Positions 26,201 through 35,253 of a stretch of DNA of 64,000 nucleotides are shown here, piece by piece. The notes under the pieces are model-generated. The model made no database searches, had not been told where the DNA came from, and worked only from the letters and a program-made list of their open reading frames with translations. The stretch is from positions 10,262,501-10,326,500 of the forward strand of contig JAYKKT010000087.1 of the NCBI GenBank assembly GCA_036023115.1, read 5' to 3'. Origin of the DNA: Brasenia schreberi. Its lineage: Eukaryota; Streptophyta; Magnoliopsida; Nymphaeales; Cabombaceae. Within the stretch, counting starts at the first letter, position 1. The number at the start of each line of letters is the position of its first letter. A program made the position numbers and the translations under genes.

Positions 26201-29200
26201 GGTTTTCCCTTCTGCTAAGTCTTTCAATTTTGGGTTTTAAGGTTCAGTTGTGTGAGTTGCATTGCATACTCGCCATACTAGAGCTAGAGTGCATACCTGC
26301 ATCAAATAAAACCCGAACAAATCGTGCAAACACGCCTAAGTGGTTGAAACTGAAAGACTTAGGGTCGCCCAAAGCCCAGTAAAAGCAAAAACTCGCCAAG
26401 TGCATGATTTCCAAAGTTTTCAAACACCTGATCATTCAAAATCGAATTTGAGTTTAACTTGTTTCAAAAGAAGTCTCTAAGCGTACAGACTGACCCTTGC
26501 GCGTCGGTGCAAGAAGGTCTGCGACGTAAAGATCCCGCTTGCCTACAATCGCCCTTTCAAAAAGTCAGATATTTCAAAACTACTTTGCTAGTTTGAGTAA
26601 GCTAGATGGCACGCCCTAAAAGCGAACGTAGATTGCGAAAAGACTCACTCCAGGCCAAAGAACCCGGAGTCGAGGATTTTCCGTGTCTACAAAAGGATAA
26701 GTGTGTTTTCGTGGATCAGTTATTTGTCTTTTGTATTCATCCCTCCTCTTTCTTTAAATACATCCCATGCTTGTTGTGCCCCAGTAGCATTCACGAAATA
26801 TATGTTATGTCGTCCTTTCATCCTAACCGCATCCAGAGCAAACAGCGGGACAAGGAACATCTCTCTTTACCAAATTTGTTCTAATAAGGAGAGTATTCAG
26901 CATTAGTCGCCACGCGAAGTTCTTCATTGCCAGAGGGGGAGTGACCTTTCACGGTCATTTCTAGTTTCCACGGCTTCATGTCCCTCTCGTTTACACTGAT
27001 TGATGCTTGTGAAGTGGACTCCACGTGTTTTATCATGTGATAAGCTATTTTGACAGAACAGACTTAATCTCAATGCACAAATGAACTCACCTTGTGTGTG
27101 CCTCGTTGGAATAGGGATGCAGAAACCTGATCTCTTTGAGAAGGCAAGAATATGGAACTACCAGAGTTTGTGTTCCAGCTTCAGGTTTCAGCATTCATTA
27201 ATTCTGCTATTACTGGATTTTCCTCTGGCGCTATTCACAAGCTCCATGGCTTAATCGATTCAGTGTTGGAACCCAACCATCTCTCCGGATTCTAGTTCTA
27301 TGTCCATCTGCAATTTTCCGGTAGCTCTTTTCGCCAAACCCTTCTTGTATTCCATACACTCCTCAGTAAATGGCACAATTTTGAGTAAAGAGCATGCTAT
27401 CTGGGAAAATATCTTAACACAGGTGTCTTCGCTACTAGGGAGTTAGGCTGTGTAATGACTCGCCATAGCTGCTTTGCCAATATAGCTCTGTTGAAAGCAT
27501 GGAAACTACGAAAGTCGCACCTCCCTCGGACTTGCTGAGGCACAACTTTCCCCATTCTTGCTTCCCTGAATCCCCAACAAAACTGATTCGCTAACGTCTC
27601 AATTCGATGGAATATTCTGATGGGCACTTGGAAGCATGACACTATATACAAAGGGATTGCTTGTGCTGCTGATTTTAATATAATCTCTTCCCATTCTTGC
27701 TTCCCCGAATCCCCACCATAACTGATTCACTAACGTCTCAATTCGATGGAATATTCTGATGGGCACTTAAGCATGCCATTATATACAAAGGGATTGCTTG
27801 TGTTACTGATTTTATCATAATCTCTCTTCAAGCCTTCGAAAGAACTCTCTCTCTTCCCATCCTTTTAATTTCTTCCACAACCAATCCTGTATAAACTCGA
27901 ACACTTATTTCTTGGATTGACCCACAAAAGTCCATAATACCAAGCATTTTCAATGACTCTCAACTGGCTTAGCCCCAATCCATCGCTAGACATCTTGAAT
28001 CTTATCTTCCTCCCTATTTCATCTTAGAGAGAGTTCAGATGTTTATAGGTTTATACACAGAGTTGAGGCACCTCGGTAAGCATCAAGGTGGCCTTGTCTT
28101 GTCTACTTCACCTCTATGTGCTCTAGCGAATATGACGCTGTCATCGGCAAAGAATATATGTGTAATTGCTGGAGACCTTTGTGCTGTATTCTCCTCTTAG
28201 GCTCGAGTGATCATTGTTGATAACACCTCTATGCATAGTATGAAGAGGTAGGACTAAAGCGGGTCACCCTACCTCAAACATCGCTAGGGCTGAAACTATT
28301 CAATAAGTGAGCCATTCATTAGGACAGAAAACAAGACTGTTGATACACATTTCATAGCCAAAGAGACACAATGTCGATGGAAATCCCACTTTCGTAATTA
28401 CTGCTTTCAGAAACGGTCATTCGGTTCGATGTATGCCTTAACCATATCAATCTTCAAAGACATGAAGCTGTTCTTCCCGGAACAAAAGCACTTCAGTAGT
28501 CGCTTATCATTTCTAGCAAAATCAGCTTCAATCTGTTTGCATTTGTATGAGCCTGAACATCACGATGCAAAGTGCTATTGTGGGAATTCCTTCGTATGAC
28601 GCGGTGTCCTATCCTTTGGGATTAGACGAGTATATGTTCAATTCAGTCTTTTCGGATCAGCTCCCTTGTTTAGCACATTAATCACGCAGCATGTCACATC
28701 TTCTCCGGCCAAGTCTAAAAGATGTTGGTAAAAGAGTGTAAGCAATCCTTCAGGCCCAGGGGCCTTCGTCGAGTGCGTTTGTCTAAGGGTTTCTCTAACT
28801 TCTTCCTGAGAAAAAATCCCTGTCCAGAAAACTAGGAGAGTGTTTATTTTGGACTAATGTTACCTCCTCCACATTTGAGACACCGCGTTGCATTTCTTGA
28901 ACAGTTCGGGTACAAAATTCGACCTAAACCCTGAGAACTTTTACGGCATTCAAAAGCTCCAACCGGAAATCGCACTGAATTTCACGGACCGTTGTTTAGG
29001 TAAAACAAAAAAAATCGGAACCCTAAGAAATTTTACAGCATCTCTAAGATGATTATAGTAGCATGTCATTCAGGATTGCGGCGGACAATAACTCGAAAAA
29101 TTGATAACCAGAGACAGCGAAACAAGCGTCGGGGTGTTGGATCTATGCGATCGGCGATCACCGAAAGCGGCAGTTTGTAATTGGGAAAAGTCCGGCACTG

Positions 29201-29438
29201 AAGACCAATATGGAAGAAAAGGGGATGAAACGAAGACCAATATGGAAGAAAAGGGGATGAAACGAGTGTACCTCTTCGAAGAAGAGTGCCCATAGAAGCG
29301 CTTTCTTGACGTTGGGGGCGTCCCAGTGAGCGGTGACGCCGGAGGATTGATAACCTGACGCCAAGACGATGATCTCCACGAATCCCTTCACCAGAATCAT
29401 CAGATCCGGCAACGAGATGTCAGGGTGAGACCACCCCA

Positions 29439-29439
<1 letters not shown>
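8247..29439 (-). CDS. Conserved plant protein of unrecognised function, 9 exons, 552 aa
   Basis: Exons in transcript order are 29439-29272, 16723-16625, 16502-15949, 14799-14604, 13801-13631, 10072-9972, 8764-8696, 8614-8574 and 8506-8247. All borders are GT/AG, every phase matches, and the total of 1659 bp gives 552 residues with no internal stop. The N-terminus reads MGWSHPDISLPDLM, then A-S-G-Y-Q-S-S-G and A-H-W-D. Exon 1 joins exon 2 as L-F-F-E-E|V-L-R-R-I. Exon 3 carries a leucine-rich helical part and then a Ser/Lys-rich, probably disordered part. Exon 4 has Y-L-L-D-K-R-T-V-N-L-V-S-G, exon 6 E-Y-L-S-T-L-L-D-R and L-L-W-K-L-P, and exon 8 a Cys/His cluster (Y-C-N-C-H-Q-H-G-W-D-H-S-D-C). 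No signal peptide or catalytic motif is evident. I recall this wording from an uncharacterised plant family but cannot name it. Intron 1 is about 12.5 kb of nested transposons and intron 5 holds an RTE LINE. The last acceptor (8507-8508) is the least certain border. Confidence 0.8.
10255..13392 (-). mobile_element. RTE-type LINE, copy A, near full length, decayed
   Basis: On the minus strand it runs from a 5' leader near 13392, through an AP endonuclease domain (13086-12601: I-R-I-G-S-W-N-I-G, L-C-L-Q-E-T-K-W-V-G, G-D-L-N-G-H-V-G) and a reverse transcriptase (11806-11324 and 11253-10945: [26 protein letters not shown]), to a C-terminal R-W-F-E-H-I-E-R-R-S part and a (TTG)n tail at 10255-10273. 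Single-ORF structure and a short-repeat tail are RTE-clade traits. The frame is broken several times; the Y-A-D-D region is missing. ‘agctaca’ flanks it at 10248-10254 and 13393-13399, a likely short target duplication. It sits in intron 5 of the 552-residue gene. About 50 bp of the 5' end seen in copies D and E is absent. Confidence 0.9.
18236..18996 (-). mobile_element. RTE-type LINE, copy B, 5'-truncated and lacking its tail
   Basis: The minus-strand sequence matches copy A from the end of the reverse transcriptase to the 3' end (H-I-E-R-R-S region near 18430, ‘cataaaatataacaggtc’ near 18620). It starts abruptly near 18996 and ends at ‘gaggcagctacatggattc’ near 18236 with no TTG tail. About 20 bp further left, 18168-18217 looks like a second, diverged copy of the family's last 50 bp, so the tail may have been displaced by a small rearrangement. 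No target duplication was found. Confidence 0.8.
19456..19532. repeat. Left subterminal GTATCG array of the hAT element
   Basis: A near-uninterrupted run of CGTAT units, about six in a row at 19499-19528, sits just inside the left terminal inverted repeat with one inverted copy (‘cacgatacgg’) between. The right end carries the counterpart at 22671-22826. Confidence 0.9.
19770..22267 (-). CDS. hAT transposase with BED zinc finger
   Basis: Exons 22267-20440, 20356-20152 and 20049-19770 join in phase (2313 bp, 770 residues). The start MAGRGGRDSHSKSD is chosen because the BED finger follows at once: D-P-A-W-Q-W-G, C-L-F-C at about residues 34-37 and H-H-L-A-G-T about 15 residues later. A Ser/Arg-rich linker comes next. 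A DUF659-type RNase H-like core follows, with M-A-D-G-W-T-D-R-R-G, L-I-T-D-N-A-A-N-Y and C-A-A-H-C-L-D-L. The C-terminal hAT dimerisation region in exon 2 reads V-L-S-Q-T-C-S-A-T-G-C-E-R-N-W-S-V-F. Exon 3 is a very acidic tail rich in Asp and Glu. It would cut and reinsert its own element in the nucleus. The host gene is transcribed in the same direction, so read-through is possible. No stop or frameshift is seen; activity is inferred, not shown. Confidence 0.93.
22671..22826. repeat. Right subterminal GTATCG/CGATAC array of the hAT element
   Basis: Roughly twenty copies of GTATCG or its complement alternate in orientation, so the strand can fold back on itself in several registers. This array lies between the right terminal repeat and the region upstream of the transposase ATG, and may overlap its promoter. 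Confidence 0.9.
23096..23391 (+). mobile_element. RTE-type LINE, copy C, 296-bp 5'-truncated
   Basis: Only the last ~300 bp of the family are present: [30 protein letters not shown], then the conserved 3' end and a TTG tail interrupted by one CTC. A target duplication of about 21 bp with two differences lies at 23075-23095 and 23392-23412. The insertion splits L1 sequence. Confidence 0.9.
24291..24300 (+). promoter_or_regulatory. TATA box within the solo LTR
   Basis: TATAAATAGA follows AAAACCTC and precedes a G-rich ‘ggtgttgggcttg’. This is a canonical plant TATA box and would start plus-strand transcription near 24325 if the LTR lies in plus orientation. Confidence 0.6.
24675..25335. repeat. 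Array of short imperfect palindromes in the solo LTR
   Basis: Two hairpin motifs recur. One has arms CTCGAG around a 9-base centre (24805-24825, 25027-25047, 25107-25127, 25315-25335). The other has arms GGCCA and TGGCC around five bases (24766-24780, 25068-25082, 25230-25244, 25276-25290, with a partial one near 24674). The centres vary while the arms are kept. Confidence 0.8.
25625..26270. repeat. Tandem array of a ~110-bp unit in the solo LTR
   Basis: The phrase ‘attgagccttt’ recurs at 25791, 25901, 26013 and 26118, with a diverged first copy near 25636. Each unit continues with ‘cgctcttacgtatatata’, a TTTTAAATTCAAGTTG-like run and ‘gtgagttgc’. The two middle units are nearly identical, so they are the youngest. 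Confidence 0.9.
27545..27827. repeat. Tandem duplication of ~140 bp inside the L1 LINE
   Basis: 27545-27686 and 27687-27827 share ‘ttcccatcttgcttccc’-like wording, ‘aattcgatggaatattctg’ and ‘atatacaaagggattgctt’ in the same order with a few differences. The second unit shifts the L1 reading further. Confidence 0.85.
29200..29263. repeat. Perfect 32-bp tandem duplication at the start of intron 1
   Basis: Two identical 32-bp units (29200-29231 and 29232-29263), containing ‘aagaccaatatggaagaaaa’, lie within 10-70 bp of the exon 1 donor site of the 552-residue gene. Confidence 0.9.

Positions 29440-29442
<3 letters not shown>

Positions 29443-29490
<48 letters not shown>
29443..29490 (-). repeat. 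(CT)n/(GA)n tract in the 5' leader
   Basis: The run ends three bases upstream of the ATG at 29439 and reads GA on the coding strand. GA tracts are common in plant 5' UTRs and promoters, which supports this ATG as the true start. Confidence 0.7.
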
Positions 29491-29493
<3 letters not shown>

Positions 29494-30318
29494 GCCTTCG
29501 TGTGTCGTTATGGTTTCCCGCGCGCGGTCCGCTTAAAACGTAGAACCTGTAAGCGAACGCTCTTCTCCTGACGGAATAATCACATAGACTCGAATCAATA
29601 TGCTCTGGATGCCTTTCTGTTCCGTTTGTTAGTTACTTGGACGCGAATCCGTATGCTAGGGACACTTTGCAGTTGTTTCGTGGGGGTGAACTTCTAAAGG
29701 CACCCAAGTAATTAAGAGATCTTCAGAAAGTCACCTGACTTGTGCAGATTGCCAGAATAAGACCTATAGGAATGACGACTTGTAAAAACGCATTGAACTT
29801 GAACAAAACGTCGAACTTTTTCAATTTTAACAGAGAGCCTGTCCGTATCCGAGTAAACTGAACTAGCAGTTCCAGCCAGGTTCCCGTGCCCGGCTTTTGG
29901 TTTCAACCCGAGTCTGTTTCGGGTTTGGTTTTCTCTTTATTTTGAAAATGAGGTGGAATCCAAAATTCGACGCAAAGAAGAACTAATGTGAACTACCGGT
30001 ATAGAACCACTGGTTTCGACCCGATTGTAATGTGGTCCAACCCGATTGTAATGTGGTCCGACCCGATTGAACTAGTCTCCTGGTAGGGGTCTGCCTCATC
30101 TCATTTTGCCAATCAAAATAGAAATTTTCCTCCCCGTAATACAAGAAGAAAAAGTTTCTCAAACGCTTGAGACATTGCAAGAATTTCGTATAAGTTTCAT
30201 ACTTTGTACAAATTCAAAAAACTGGCACACCATGATTGCAAGACAAATCGAGTACCCATGAAGATAAAACTAAGATCCAAGCACCAGCTTGAACAAGCCT
30301 AGCCGAAGATGAGCTCAC

Positions 30319-30777
30319 TCAGAGCCAGAGGGCGCCTGCATCCTTCAGCATGGGTACTAGGGTACCCTTTATGTGGATGGACATTAGCCGCTCGAGCCCG
30401 CCAATGAACCTCCCACCGATGAAGACAGCCGGGACAGCCGGGTGATGACCCATGACCCGAACAAGTGTGTCCTCCATGTTCGCTCCACCATCAGCTTCCT
30501 CATCCAGCTTGTGGACCACCGGGTTCACACCCATGCCGCATAGCAGCTGCCTTGCCACATGCAACATGCAGCACCCACTGAACCCGAAGATCACCACCGG
30601 GTTCTCCGATGCAATGCGGGCAACCCGTTCCAGGGCTGACCGAGCAGGGAAGGAGTATGGAACCCGGAATTGGTTTGCCTCACCGCTGGCATCGGCAACC
30701 GAGAAGGAAGATTGTGATGCCATTTCTTTTAACGTGAGTTCTGCTTCTGATCTAAGCCTGTATGAGTATGGACTCAA
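30319..30777 (-). CDS. CC-type glutaredoxin (ROXY-like), 152 aa
   Basis: An intronless frame ending in A-G-A-L-W-L, the typical C-terminus of land-plant CC-type glutaredoxins. The active site is C-C-M-L in the context F-G-F-S-G-C-C-M-L-H-V-A-R, about residues 97-100 from the end of the first third. The glutathione-binding T/V-P-A-V-F-I-G-G-R-F-I-G-G-L segment follows. These proteins bind TGA-type bZIP transcription factors through the C-terminus and act in redox control of development or defence. A second in-frame Met (M-A-S-Q-S-S) 18 codons in could be the real start, since the N-terminal extension is not conserved in the family. The CCML active site differs from the commoner CCMC, CCMS and CCLC. 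It stands alone with no linked genes. Confidence 0.93.
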   Translation of the reverse strand: MSPYSYRLRSEAELTLKEMASQSSFSVADASGEANQFRVPYSFPARSALERVARIASENPVVIFGFSGCCMLHVARQLLCGMGVNPVVHKLDEEADGGANMEDTLVRVMGHHPAVPAVFIGGRFIGGLERLMSIHIKGTLVPMLKDAGALWL

Positions 30778-30917
30778 GTGAGAAAACGAAACTTTCTGTG
30801 TACATGTGTGAACTAGTTTTATTGATTATTATTAGAACCAATGTGACGAATATCAGCATTTAGAAGAGTAACAACACAGGACAACAAATTGGCAGAAAGA
30901 GCAATAGACAAATTGAT

Positions 30918-30975
30918 GGGCACGAGTTCGATACTCAGGGGGTGCGTCTGGCTTCAGACTCCTTGTCTACACCAA
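30918..30975 (+). repeat. SINE 3' half
   Basis: Contains box B ‘gagttcgatactc’ (30924-30936) and then ‘gtgcgtctggcttcagactcc’-like 3' sequence shared with the copies at 33678 and 60684. The box A half is missing. Confidence 0.6.
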
Positions 30976-31157
30976 AGAACAAAGTTTGGGAACTTGAAAT
31001 TATATATTTAATAATCTTTTGCTGTTAACATAACCTTCTTTCAAAGTTAAATATAATTATCTTATCGAAGAAAATGTTAAATATCATTAGATTTTAGCTT
31101 TTTTTTCGCCCTTAAAAACATTGATCACTGTTGACTTTAAAATGATAAGATCACTAG

Positions 31158-31275
31158 GCACAAGGAGCTATGGTTCTATTGGCTAGACGTTTGCTCAAGA
31201 AACCCTTCAACTTGAATGTCTAGAGTTCCAAACCCAATGTGTGCATATTTTGCTTCCGCAAACCCAATTTGCAAT
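31158..31275 (+). repeat. Diverged tRNA-derived SINE
   Basis: ‘gcacaaggagctatggttctattggc’ stands where box A should be. ‘cttcaacttgaatgtctagagttcca’ stands for the middle and box B, and ‘gtgtgcatattttgcttccg’ for the 3' end. The order matches the family but it is strongly mutated. Confidence 0.45.
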
Positions 31276-33677
31276 TAAGAAAGAAAAACAAACTTTTGTT
31301 CAAACTTTTATGAGATGACTTTTACATGCATCTTTTATCTTTGATAATTGAAACATGACCCTGTTTTTACAAATAAAGGAACAGTTGTGGTGCTTAGCTG
31401 AATTATTTCTAGCTTCTTTGTGAGCTTCTTGCACAATGTAGCACCATTGCCATTGCACATCTCCACTCCAAGAACCTCCCAAGACTTGCCAAACAGATAC
31501 AAGAAGCGACACGCTAAACCGAACCCGAAAGTGGGCACGAAAAAGAATGCTTATACATTTTACACTAGTAAGAGTACATGAGAAGCAATGCTTGGATAGG
31601 AAGCAAAACACGAAATCAAAACACTCAAACCAAAGTTTTAAGCAAGTTAACCACAATGAGAATTTCCTCATCAAGTAAAAGAATTTCTCCCAACTACATC
31701 AGAATGAGTTGCAAGAAGCTCACTATCAACTCGAAGTTTTCCATCTTTTTTAAAATTTGAGGATGATTTAAGTCATGGAAGTTTAAATGTACACAATAAA
31801 GGTTGAAGATTAAACTACTCTCTTAGCATGTCATATGCAGCAAGGGAAACAAATAACAACTGTACCTTTATCTTTGATTCTTTTGAGGCCTTTGCACTCC
31901 TTGTCTGCTAAAAACTATGAAGATTCGATGCGATATGCGTTGGATCGACTTTGATCAACGGCTGTCTATTGCTGATTTAAGGAACCTTACAAGGATGGAG
32001 GGCTTGTATCATCTATGAATCGCTGCTTGATGGCTCACTCAGGGTGCATCTCTCCCCCCTTTTTATAGTTGTAGATGCATGAAAAAAGAATTAAGCAAAG
32101 AAAAATAAATGAATGTGGTATGAATGTACATGGAGCTTGAGTTAAAATGCTTTAAATGTTATGTAGTCCTATGGGTGGCTCCTTTTGCCACCTCTGCTTC
32201 TCTGTCTCTATCTTCTTGGGATTTATGTTTTAAAGTGTAGTAGAATCTCGCATACATTACTGAACTTTCTTCTCTTTGAAGAAATCCTCTTATTTTATTC
32301 CTGTTACAAAAGAATGATGAGCCTTTTTGAATTAATTTTTGAAGTCTTTGTTGCTCAAGGGGGCGTTCAAATGTCATGGGCATGGATCAAGTCAATCGAA
32401 GATCAAGATTTGACACCAAGCGTGTCATTAGATAGTGTGGCTGTGTCAATATGACACGAATGACATGCATTTTGGTTCTGGATCACGATCTACTAGATCA
32501 CGTTACCCAACCCCGTTTGAATAGTTCAAATTTTCGACCAGTCGATTTTTGGGGGGGGTGAGGAAGGGAAGCTAAGGGTCTTACAACCCAGTTCAACACA
32601 CCCCAACCCGCATCCGCGGAGCGGCTTTCAGCACTAGCTTTCTGGTGTGGGTCGGGGCCTATTGCCATCCATAGTTTGACCCGCCTCAATTTGGATCAAG
32701 AATCTAATTTGCAACCAATGTCTGGAAAAACTAACCTTGGATGTCTCAAATGAATCGATATCGGATCCAGATCCAGATCCACCATGGCCCCGCGCCCATG
32801 TTGCATACTGGAGACACTTCCTTCCAAAGCATCACGCTGCCTTGTTTTTCAGGTAACAAACGGCTCAGGGAACAAAGGGATCCCCTGAGTCGCTTCAGCC
32901 GAGGACAAGATGGGTCCAGTGAGCTTGATCGGTGGAACAAACGGAGACAAATTTACCACTGATTTAGCTATCTTGACCAGTTTTGTCCATTACAAAATCG
33001 AGTCAGCCGGCTCGTTCAAGCTACATAAGCCTAGAAGTTTTTTTTTTTTTTTGCAAACCGGTTCAATGCGTGTATTTCTGAGTTTTTTTGATGATTTTTT
33101 AAAGGATATTTATTTCCTTAATTTCAAAATTTTCATATTTGATGCCAAATTGAGGAACCACTAGAGCATATTATAAAATAATTTAATTCAGAAATCAACT
33201 CTACACTGATCCTTGACTCATACAACTATGATAGGGTTCAACATCTCCAAGTACATACATAACTTTGCAGTTCTAACAGAGGCGTGGGTGAAGCAAGTCG
33301 GGTCAACAGGTTAGATTTGGGTCAATTGGGTAAATGTGATATGTATATGTATAGATAACAATCTTGACTGGCTTTTGTTTGGTTTGCTTCCACCCAACCC
33401 AAACCCGTCCAGGGTACCTAAACACAACACGGACACGGATTTCCGGGTTAGATTGGGTCGAATCCGAATTGTCACCGCAGGTGACGTAGGAACTATGAAA
33501 AAAGTCATACTTCTTAGGAAGCAGAAAAGAGTGGTGTCATCAGCGAGGCCTTGACTAGTTGCAATTGGTTCTGGACGGTTTGTCGGTACCCAAAATCCAA
33601 AACCACCAATTGAATGAGAACCCATATGCATGTGCATTTTGTTCCAAATGTAGAAAACAAGAAACCGTGTTGGGAAC

Positions 33678-33795
33678 GCACAATGTGCAACTAGCTCATC
33701 TGGCTACGAGGTCGACTCACGAGTCGAAGATCACGAGCTCAATAGCCGGGGTGTGCATCTGGCTTCGATCCCCCAATTGTAATGAAAAAAGAAAT
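33678..33795 (+). repeat. tRNA-derived SINE
   Basis: Box A ‘ctagctcatctggc’ (33691-33704), then ‘ggtcgactcacgagtcgaag’, a box B position with ‘cacgagctcaatagcc’ and the 3' end ‘gtgcatctggcttcgatccc’. The element ends in an AATG/AAAAAAG-like tail. Confidence 0.7.
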
Positions 33796-34650
33796 AAATG
33801 ATTTTGGTCCGGACACGAAACGGGTCCACACGATACCAGCGACTCACATGTAAATGTAATACATGCGCATCATGGTGGTGATGCCGTCCCATGTGCTCAT
33901 GATGGCATGGCCGGTGCCCCCTTCCTTAGTCCCATCCCATCATGGCCCATATCTTCATGTATGTACTTTTGGAAGTCACATGTACATGCATGCATGATGT
34001 GAAAGCTAACTAATGCTGGTGTCAGAGGATCATCTCATGAAGTAAAGAAAGCCAAACAGGATCACCGTTTGGTGGTGGCAATTCCATACCCGACATGGAT
34101 GCCTGACACGAACACGAAAACATTAACCACGAAATTGACGGCACGATTTATTCGATCCCACCAGCTATTTTATTAGCTTGCTTCGTTGATCAAATGGGTG
34201 CGCGGTTCCTTTGCTGAGAAACAGTTTCTAAATACGGCTAACAATACAGTACGTGATAAAAAAAAAACTCGACGCAGACACGAGCTCAAAAGTACACATT
34301 ACGTGTTGGTGCTACACGAACTGTTTCTTTCAACGTCTGCACCTTCATATTCGTGTCAGTTGTTTCGAGTTTGTCTTGACATGAAGTAGATGACGTTGTA
34401 CCCTGTCGGGTTGGATGCGGTGCAAACTATTGCTGTGTTTGGGTTGACCTACTCATAACACACATATGACATGTCTCGACACAAACACAACCCGAAATAT
34501 GAATCCACCACTCCTATTTTCAAGAATAGGATGATGGGCATCAAATTACCTTAAAAAAGAGTCCCATTCGATAAGCTTATAGATTTCTTGTTAATGAAGA
34601 TCACTTGATTGGTGCAAGAGCAACGGAGAATTATAAAATATCAATTTTTT

Positions 34651-34759
34651 GTGTTGAAATGGGGACACTGAAGACAATGCCCCCACTGGGTATCGAAATC
34701 ACAACCTTCAACTTATGAGTCGACCCCTCCGTCAGGTGAGCTCTTGCTCGACGTGCAAT
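34651..34759 (-). repeat. tRNA-derived SINE
   Basis: On the minus strand: GCACGTCGAGCAAGAGCTC start, box A near 34740, GGGGTCGACTCATAAGTTGA middle, box B as GATTTCGATACCC near 34700-34687, then a 3' end in CATTTCAACAC. Same family as the copy 140 bp further right. Confidence 0.7.
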
Positions 34760-34897
34760 ATATATACACTTTGATGATGAAAAAAGGATCACTCACTTAA
34801 AAAGAAAAACTAATTAAAAGATTCAATTTGGTACATGGCTGGCGAGAAAGCTCCATTAAATAGTCGATTACATACCCAATACGAATAAAAAATACAT

Positions 34898-35009
34898 TTT
34901 TTGTATACAATGGGGAGGCCAAAGCTAAATGCATGCCACTTAGTATCGAATTCATGACCTACAACTTGTGAGTTGACCCCTATCTAAGTGAGCTATTGCT
35001 CGTTGTGCT
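34898..35009 (-). repeat. tRNA-derived SINE
   Basis: On the minus strand: GCACAACGAGCAATAGCTCA (start and box A), GGGGTCAACTCACAAGTTG, box B as GAATTCGATACTA, and a 3' end with CTTTGGCCTCCCCATTGTAT. One of the best preserved copies. Confidence 0.75.
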
Positions 35010-35253
35010 TCTTAAGGAGACTCTTTCGATGGTGAAATAGCATCCAACTCTTTCTCATGCCATGAAACATGCTAAAGCAACCAGAAATGCCTCTACAAAC
35101 TTGTCTATGGGCTTCCTTATAGAACTTACTTCTTATCCTTGAAAGCTTTTTACATTATTTTTATCAATATAATGCAACTATCAAAAAATGAATCATATTC
35201 ATTTCTGACATACTCACTCATTGATTTTTTATTGTATGAATATAATCTTAATA

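Larger units (their letters stand above)
23602..26691. mobile_element. Solo LTR, about 3.1 kb, probably Ty3/gypsy type
   Basis: The borders TGTAAACACC (23602) and GTGTCTACA (ending 26691) give TGTA...TACA ends, and AAAGG flanks both sides (23597-23601, 26692-26696). The L1 LINE is readable on both sides (RNase H side left, zinc-knuckle side right), which fixes the insertion limits. There is no gag-pol inside, so this is one LTR left after recombination. The size fits the large LTRs of gypsy (Tat-like) elements, but class is inferred. Inside are a TATA box, hairpin-forming motifs and a 110-bp tandem array. Confidence 0.75.
18997..28910 (-). mobile_element. L1-type LINE, old, split by later insertions
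   Basis: The pieces read 5' to 3' on the minus strand. 28910-26692 carries the reverse transcriptase start (K-A-P-G-P-E-G-L-L-T-L-F-Y-Q near 28760), a fingers/thumb region (F-C-W-G-F, F-N-R-A-I-L-A-K-Q-L-W-R near 27590-27460), a D-G-H-R-T-R-I-R-R-D stretch and a zinc-knuckle zf-RVT part (F-A-W-R-L near 26930, then C-P-A-V-C-S-G-C-G and H-I-F-R-E-C). 23596-23392 continues it. 23095-22836 and 19437-19110 hold the RNase H domain (V-Q-D-H-S-G-Q-T-I-K-G, R-D-G-N-R-A-A-H). Numerous stops show it is inactive. The breaks coincide with a solo LTR, RTE copy C and a hAT element, each with its own target duplication inside L1 sequence. Without them about 3.1 kb of L1 remain. Outer ends are approximate. 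Confidence 0.8.
16724..29271 (-). other. Intron 1 of the 552-residue gene, a nested transposon stack
   Basis: Intron 1 runs from the GT at 29271-29270 to the AG at 16725-16724. It holds an L1 LINE in the same orientation as the gene, itself interrupted by a solo LTR, an RTE fragment and a complete hAT element, and a separate RTE fragment (18236-18996). The part nearest exon 2 (about 16730-18160) shows no feature I recognise. Exon 1 and exon 2 read together smoothly, which is the reason for spanning the gap. Confidence 0.75.
31276..35236. other. Spacer with SINEs, no gene supported
   Basis: Several open frames of 60-124 codons exist (for example minus 31674-31300) but none has a recognisable motif or consistent exon chain. 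The region contains GATCC-rich phrases (32755-32790) and the SINEs listed separately. Confidence 0.5.

Noticed and set aside
26690..26900. Copia gag-like reading on the minus strand (A-T-G-A-Q-Q-A-W-D-V-F-K)
   Set aside because: The same stretch in another frame reads as the L1 zinc-knuckle region and continues L1 on both sides.
31300..31674. 124-codon minus-strand frame
   Set aside because: No motif, no splice support, and it overlaps SINE-like sequence at one edge.
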